Shown: positions 60,308-64,000 of the stretch, in pieces
Numbering within the stretch: the stretch's first letter is position 1
Layout: every line of letters starts with the position of its first letter
Assembly: GCA_945868505.1 (NCBI GenBank)
Contig: CAMBLO010000001.1
Coordinates: 62,001 to 126,000, forward strand
Length of the DNA: 64,000 bases
DNA from: an uncultured Clostridia bacterium
GTDB lineage: Bacteria > Bacillota > Clostridia > Lachnospirales > Anaerotignaceae
Direction of reading: 5' to 3'
The notes under the pieces: model-generated
Database searches by the model: none
What the model was told of the DNA's origin: nothing
Seen by the model: only the letters and a program-made list of their open reading frames with translations
Program-made: the position numbers and the translations under genes

Positions 60308-61909
60308 ATGAAACGGTTTGCAGCTATCCTCTTGGCAGGGATTTTATGCATCGCTGCGGCTGTTCCTTCCTTTGCCGCTATTCAGACAAATGCAGGCGAA
60401 TGGGCAAAGCCTTCTATGGAACTTGCCTATAACGAAGGATTGCTGACGGATGCGGAATTGCAAAAGGCAACATCCCCCATGAGCAGAAAGGATTTTTGTA
60501 CAGTAGTGATGCGCTTTTTGCATGTAGTGACGGGAAAGGACTGGAAAGCTACCCAGGCAAGTCCCTTCACTGATTGTGATGACCAAGATGTGATCGCGGC
60601 TTATGAAGCGGGTATCATTGGTGGGGTAGAGCCAGGCGTATTTGCTCCTGACCGCACGCTGACCAGAGAACAGATGGCGATTATGGTGGCTCGTGTCTTG
60701 AAAGCTTGTGGCATCGACCTAAAAGAAAAAGCGGTGAAAAATCCCTTTACAGATACGGCTGTTCTGTATGATTCCTCCAATCAATATATCGACCAGCTTT
60801 ATGGGGTTGGTATTTTGGCAGGGTATGCAGATGGCACCTATGGCCCCTTTAAGGAAATGACAGTGCAGGAAGCAGTGGTTTCTTTCGTAAAGGCATACCG
60901 CTACACCTTGGAACAGGCAGGAGGAGAAGAAACGCCTGAGGAACCGGAAAAGTCTGAAACAAAACCGGAGGAACCAAAGGAGGAAACACCGACAGTGCCA
61001 AAAGAACCGGAAGTGGTAACGCCTGTGGAACCGGAAAAACCGGAAACAAAGCCCGAAGAACCGAAACAGGAAGACACTGTGGTAGCAGAAACAGAAACTA
61101 TAACAGTAGGCAGCAAAAAAATCTCCTTGGGGTGGACAGAAGAGGAACTGAAAGCTGTTTGGGGCGAACCTGACCGTATTGATGCATCTGTCTATGGTCT
61201 GGACAGATATATTTATATCAACGGATATGTGGATTATTTCTTTGCTACGTTCCAAAATGGCAAAGTGGTTGAGATTTTTATACCCGGAACAGATTTTTCT
61301 TATTTGGGCATGGATGGCAAAGGAACCATGGCAAATATCAAGAATCTTGCCTATGTCAGCAGTGCAGAGCATAGCGGTGTAATCTATAATGAAATTTCTG
61401 AAGCCAGAGTGCCTTTGGATTACGAAGGGAATATTTGTGGGCTGCTGCTGCAGACGAAAACATTCGTGCAGGAAAAAGACCCTGTGAGTACCCTGCAGTA
61501 TTCTGTTAAAGAGGATATAGAAGCCCAGTTGTTAGACCTGATTCAGGTGCGCAGAGTGGAAAAAGGTCTGCCCTTGCTGGTTTGGGATAAAAAGCTTTGG
61601 GATGTGGCGAGAGCCCATTCTGAGGATATGACCGCAAACAACTATTTTGATTATAACAGCTCCGATGGCGCGACTCCCTTTGGCAGAATCATGGAAAGAG
61701 GCAAAACATTTTTGACCGCATCTGAAGTCATTGCCAGACAGAGGGGCGATGTGGTGAATATCTATCAGGAATGGATGCGTTCTGCTGCCAAGCATAATGG
61801 CCTGATGGATCAGACCATGCAGGAAGTCGGCATTGGAGTTTCTTCCAAAACGAAAATACTGTATGTCACCGTAGATTTTTGTGGACAAGGGACACAGACA
61901 AAGAAATAA
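60308..61909 (+). CDS. S-layer-homology protein with CAP (YkwD-like) domain
   Basis: 533 residues. Signal peptide (MKRFAAILLAGILCIAAA), SLH repeats over ~25-205 (PFTDCDDQDVIAAYEAGIIGG; YIDQLYGVGILAGYADGTYGP) that attach to cell-wall polymer, a Pro/Glu-rich spacer with EPEKPETKPEEP repeats, a CAP-associated N-terminal domain (~275-370) and a C-terminal SCP/CAP domain (VRRVEKGLPLLVW, ARAHSEDM). Secreted and wall-bound; CAP function in bacteria is poorly known. ATG 60308 is 9 nt after GGAAAGG. Confidence 0.88.
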   Translation: MKRFAAILLAGILCIAAAVPSFAAIQTNAGEWAKPSMELAYNEGLLTDAELQKATSPMSRKDFCTVVMRFLHVVTGKDWKATQASPFTDCDDQDVIAAYEAGIIGGVEPGVFAPDRTLTREQMAIMVARVLKACGIDLKEKAVKNPFTDTAVLYDSSNQYIDQLYGVGILAGYADGTYGPFKEMTVQEAVVSFVKAYRYTLEQAGGEETPEEPEKSETKPEEPKEETPTVPKEPEVVTPVEPEKPETKPEEPKQEDTVVAETETITVGSKKISLGWTEEELKAVWGEPDRIDASVYGLDRYIYINGYVDYFFATFQNGKVVEIFIPGTDFSYLGMDGKGTMANIKNLAYVSSAEHSGVIYNEISEARVPLDYEGNICGLLLQTKTFVQEKDPVSTLQYSVKEDIEAQLLDLIQVRRVEKGLPLLVWDKKLWDVARAHSEDMTANNYFDYNSSDGATPFGRIMERGKTFLTASEVIARQRGDVVNIYQEWMRSAAKHNGLMDQTMQEVGIGVSSKTKILYVTVDFCGQGTQTKK

Positions 61910-61914
61910 AGCAA

Positions 61915-61957
61915 AAAGACAAAGCCTTGAACCATTTGGTTCAGGGCTTTCTTTCTG
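61915..61957. terminator. Bidirectional terminator
   Basis: AAAGCCTTGAACC / GGTTCAGGGCTTT, T-rich on both sides. Confidence 0.85.
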
Positions 61958-61958
61958 T

Positions 61959-62609
61959 TCAGAAATCTTTGGTCAGTTCCAGTATCTTTTTTTCCATTAA
62001 GGCATAAAACACATCATAGCCGGCATTGCTCCAATGGACACCATCAAACTGGAACAGTGCATCATAGGCTTCGAATCCCTTCTTTTCTTTGACTTCCAGA
62101 AAGGCTTTATAAATATCGATCACGGGACAGCCGTAGGATTTGGCCAGTTTCAGCACGATATCCCGATAAAGCTCGATACGGTCGGTGGTGGTAAAAGGAT
62201 AAAAATCTGTATCCACCACAGGAGGAGGGGTGATGAGCAGAGGTAGGCAATAGCCGCCGTTGAAGAACTTGGCATCATGCTTGCAGGCAAGGAGCTGTTC
62301 AATCATGAACATCATGTTATGCTCATATTCCCAAGGGGTACGATACTGTCCTTCATTGAGGGCACTGTCATTGGAGCCCAGAAGGATGGCAGTGATATGG
62401 GGTTTCAGCCGCAGCACGTTGCTGTCCAGCCTTTGCAGGGCTTCGCGGGTCGTTTCCCCATTGATGCCGCGGTTATAGACCTTCCAGAGGATGGCGGGAT
62501 TCTTTTTCGGTAATTCCTTTGCCAGGCGGGAAGGATAGGCCACATGGGACAATACGCCGTAGCCGTATGTCAAGCTGTCGCCAAAAGCGACCAATCGAAA
62601 TTCTTTCAT
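61959..62609 (-). CDS. SGNH/GDSL hydrolase
   Basis: 216 residues. Block I FGDSLTYG with the catalytic Ser, block III LGSNDS, and block V DGVHWSNAGY with Asp and His. An esterase or lipase-like enzyme; no signal peptide, so cytosolic. AAGGAGG before ATG 62609. Confidence 0.88.
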   Translation of the reverse strand: MKEFRLVAFGDSLTYGYGVLSHVAYPSRLAKELPKKNPAILWKVYNRGINGETTREALQRLDSNVLRLKPHITAILLGSNDSALNEGQYRTPWEYEHNMMFMIEQLLACKHDAKFFNGGYCLPLLITPPPVVDTDFYPFTTTDRIELYRDIVLKLAKSYGCPVIDIYKAFLEVKEKKGFEAYDALFQFDGVHWSNAGYDVFYALMEKKILELTKDF

Positions 62610-62686
62610 CAGGAGACCTCCTTTTTCTTCTTTGGTTTTATTGTAACGGCGGAAGAAAGCAAAGTCAATCAATGGAGTGTCGGCCC

Positions 62687-63154
62687 TTAGTCGTTGATGC
62701 AGTTCAAAAGAGGGCCGATGGCTTGCATCACATCTTTTTTGAAGCTGCGGCTGACGAAAGCAGTTTTATTGGACCCGAAAAAGGAGATGACCCATGGGTC
62801 TTTTGTTTTATCGATATAGGATACCTTTCTCATATTGCTGACAAAGGAACGGTGGGTCTGCACGAAATAAGGCTCAGGCAATACCTCACGGATACGATAA
62901 AGGGGTACAGGAAGATAGATGGTGTTATTTGTCAGATGAATGATGGATTTTTTCTGCCCGCTTTCCACAAAAAGGATATCCTTATGAGGGATGTTATAAA
63001 TACCCTTGGCAGTATTGATGCGGCAGTGGGGAGTTTCGCTCTGTTTTACAGGGTGTGCTCTATCCATGATGTGGACTTTTCCTGTGCCGGAACAGAGGTC
63101 TTTGAGGGTCTGTTTTACTTCATCTTCAGAATTTGCAATTAAAATTGTATACAT
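62687..63154 (-). CDS. LytTR family DNA-binding regulator
   Basis: 155 residues. No receiver domain with a phosphorylatable Asp is evident in the first ~50 residues. The LytTR domain fills ~55-150 (GIYNIPHKDILFVES, then YFVQTHRSFVSNMRKVSYI). A stand-alone LytTR protein. AAAGGAGAAAACT precedes the ATG; the frame continues upstream without a start signal. The SGNH hydrolase gene lies downstream on the same strand. Confidence 0.82.
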   Translation of the reverse strand: MYTILIANSEDEVKQTLKDLCSGTGKVHIMDRAHPVKQSETPHCRINTAKGIYNIPHKDILFVESGQKKSIIHLTNNTIYLPVPLYRIREVLPEPYFVQTHRSFVSNMRKVSYIDKTKDPWVISFFGSNKTAFVSRSFKKDVMQAIGPLLNCIND

Positions 63155-63216
63155 AGTTTTCTCCTTTTCATTCAAGTTGAAAATCGTTTTTGTAGGATTT
63201 CTTTGGAATTCGATAT

Positions 63217-63244
63217 ATTTTATCACATAACGTGCAAAAGTAAA
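63217..63244 (-). promoter_or_regulatory. Promoter of the LytTR gene
   Basis: TTTACT, 16-bp spacer, TGA-TAAAAT on the minus strand. Confidence 0.45.
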
Positions 63245-63320
63245 AACTTTTTCAATAAAAAATACAAAAAAATGCGATTTTTTAACAATATCTTCACGAT
63301 ATGTGATGTTTATGTTTCTG

Positions 63321-63348
63321 GAATGATTCTTCGATGATTGCATAGGAT
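63321..63348 (+). promoter_or_regulatory. Sigma-E-like promoter of spoIIIAA
   Basis: GAATGAT, 13-bp spacer, CATAGGAT. The block closely resembles the spoIVA promoter at 19319-19347, including CTTCGAT in the spacer. Confidence 0.5.
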
Positions 63349-63372
63349 AGGAAAAGAAGGGAGGACGAGCCA

Positions 63373-64000
63373 ATGCAGACAGAAGCGGTTTGGCGGGCAT
63401 TGCCCCGAAGAATACGGGAAATATTGCCGGAAGAAAGCCTTTTGGATGTGCAGGAAATACGGATGAGAAGTGGACAGCCTTTTCTGCTGAAAAAAGCAGA
63501 GGGGATATTTTCTTTGCGGAAGAACGGCGGGCTGCTTTCTGCACCATGGGAAAACGGCATTCGTATATCTACGGCAGACCTGCGGGAAACGGTGTCCCTT
63601 TTGAGTGCCTATTCTCTTTATGCCTTTGAAGAAGAATTGCGGCAGGGATATATCACCATGGAAGGGGGGCATCGGGTGGGTTTTTGTGGAAAGACGGTTT
63701 TGGAGAACAATGAGATTCGGACGCTGCGCCAAATCAATGCCTTGAATATCCGCATTGCCAGAGAGCAAAAGGGATGGGGCGAGCAGTTTTTACCACAGCT
63801 CATGGAAGAGGATACTTTTTGTCATACCCTGATCGTTTCTCCTCCGGGCTGTGGGAAAACCACCCTCCTGCGGGATATTGTCCGCTGTCTCAGCGAAAGG
63901 GGAAAGACGGTGGGGGTGGTGGATGAACGGGGCGAGATTGCACCTCTGCGGGATGGCATACCTCAGATGGACGTAGGACCCTGTACCGATGTGCTAGAGG
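63373..64000 (+). CDS. spoIIIAA: Stage III sporulation protein AA (partial, cut by window end)
   Basis: The first 209 codons are present and the frame is open at the right edge. An N-terminal SpoIIIAA domain (EILPEESLLDVQEIRMRSGQP; EELRQGYITMEGGHRVGFCG) is followed by a secretion-ATPase P-loop (VSPPGCGKTTLLRD). SpoIIIAA is the ATPase of the SpoIIIA-SpoIIQ channel linking mother cell and forespore. GGGAGG precedes the ATG. Confidence 0.95.
   Translation, partial: MQTEAVWRALPRRIREILPEESLLDVQEIRMRSGQPFLLKKAEGIFSLRKNGGLLSAPWENGIRISTADLRETVSLLSAYSLYAFEEELRQGYITMEGGHRVGFCGKTVLENNEIRTLRQINALNIRIAREQKGWGEQFLPQLMEEDTFCHTLIVSPPGCGKTTLLRDIVRCLSERGKTVGVVDERGEIAPLRDGIPQMDVGPCTDVLE

Overview
The window is chromosomal DNA of an endospore-forming member of the Clostridia, most likely from the Lachnospirales. 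This is inferred from gene content and order, not from a marker gene. Evidence includes a CIRCE-controlled hrcA-grpE-dnaK-dnaJ cluster next to hemW, spoIVA, spoIIGA-sigE-sigG, the start of spoIIIAA, the Gram-positive division cluster (yggS, sepF, ylmG, ylmH, divIVA, lspA, rluD), an Fe-S cysteine desulfidase under sigma-54 control, and a topoisomerase IV pair. Base composition is moderate, close to 47% GC by eye.

Layout. 1-3.4 kb: a PilZ protein, an acidic lipoprotein and an LtaS-type sulfatase. 3.5-10.1 kb: hemW and the heat-shock genes, with an unusual structured gap between dnaK and dnaJ. 10.2-13.5 kb: a frameshifted lipoprotein, a NiCo riboswitch controlling a cation diffusion facilitator, and a glycosyltransferase. 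13.5-19.2 kb: a small membrane protein, a LysR regulator, asnA, and a BlaI/BlaR1-like pair. 19.3-22 kb: spoIVA under a sigma-E promoter, then a divergent XRE regulator / SLOG gene pair. 22-36.5 kb: a long co-directional cell-division and chromosome cluster (HlyD-like adaptor, yggS, sepF, ylmG, ylmH, divIVA, lspA, rluD, a pyrB-like/pyrC-like pair, smc, ftsY, SUFU protein). 36.5-39.3 kb: an accessory patch with a type I toxin-antitoxin candidate, a hidden 59-residue Cys-rich ORF, a serine recombinase and an ECF sigma/anti-sigma pair. 39.3-42.1 kb: spoIIGA-sigE-sigG. 42.3-46.6 kb: isochorismatase-like hydrolase, DUF5662, mnmA, and a Na/Pi cotransporter behind a PhoP-type box. 46.7-49.8 kb: a sigma-54 activator and cysteine desulfidase. 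49.8-51 kb: an S24 repressor facing an orphan gene across four operators. 51-53.9 kb: an NMT1-type ABC importer with an attenuator-like leader, and tRNA-Ser. 54-64 kb: a broken GGDEF gene, parE-parC, an SLH/CAP protein, an SGNH hydrolase, a LytTR regulator and spoIIIAA cut by the window edge.

How the genes work together. Several units are self-contained regulator-plus-target circuits whose operators can be read directly: HrcA/CIRCE, BlaI boxes, XRE/SLOG, S24 repressor, CdsR/sigma-54, PhoP box and NiCo riboswitch. The sporulation genes carry recognisable stage-specific promoters: a Spo0A-type wide-spaced promoter at spoIIGA, a sigma-F-like one at sigG, and sigma-E-like ones at spoIVA and spoIIIAA.

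The observation I consider most likely to be undescribed is the pyrB-like/pyrC-like pair at 28.4-30.6 kb. Both proteins keep the fold signatures of aspartate carbamoyltransferase and dihydroorotase but have lost key catalytic or metal-binding residues. They sit translationally coupled in the division/SMC/SRP cluster, not in a pyrimidine operon.
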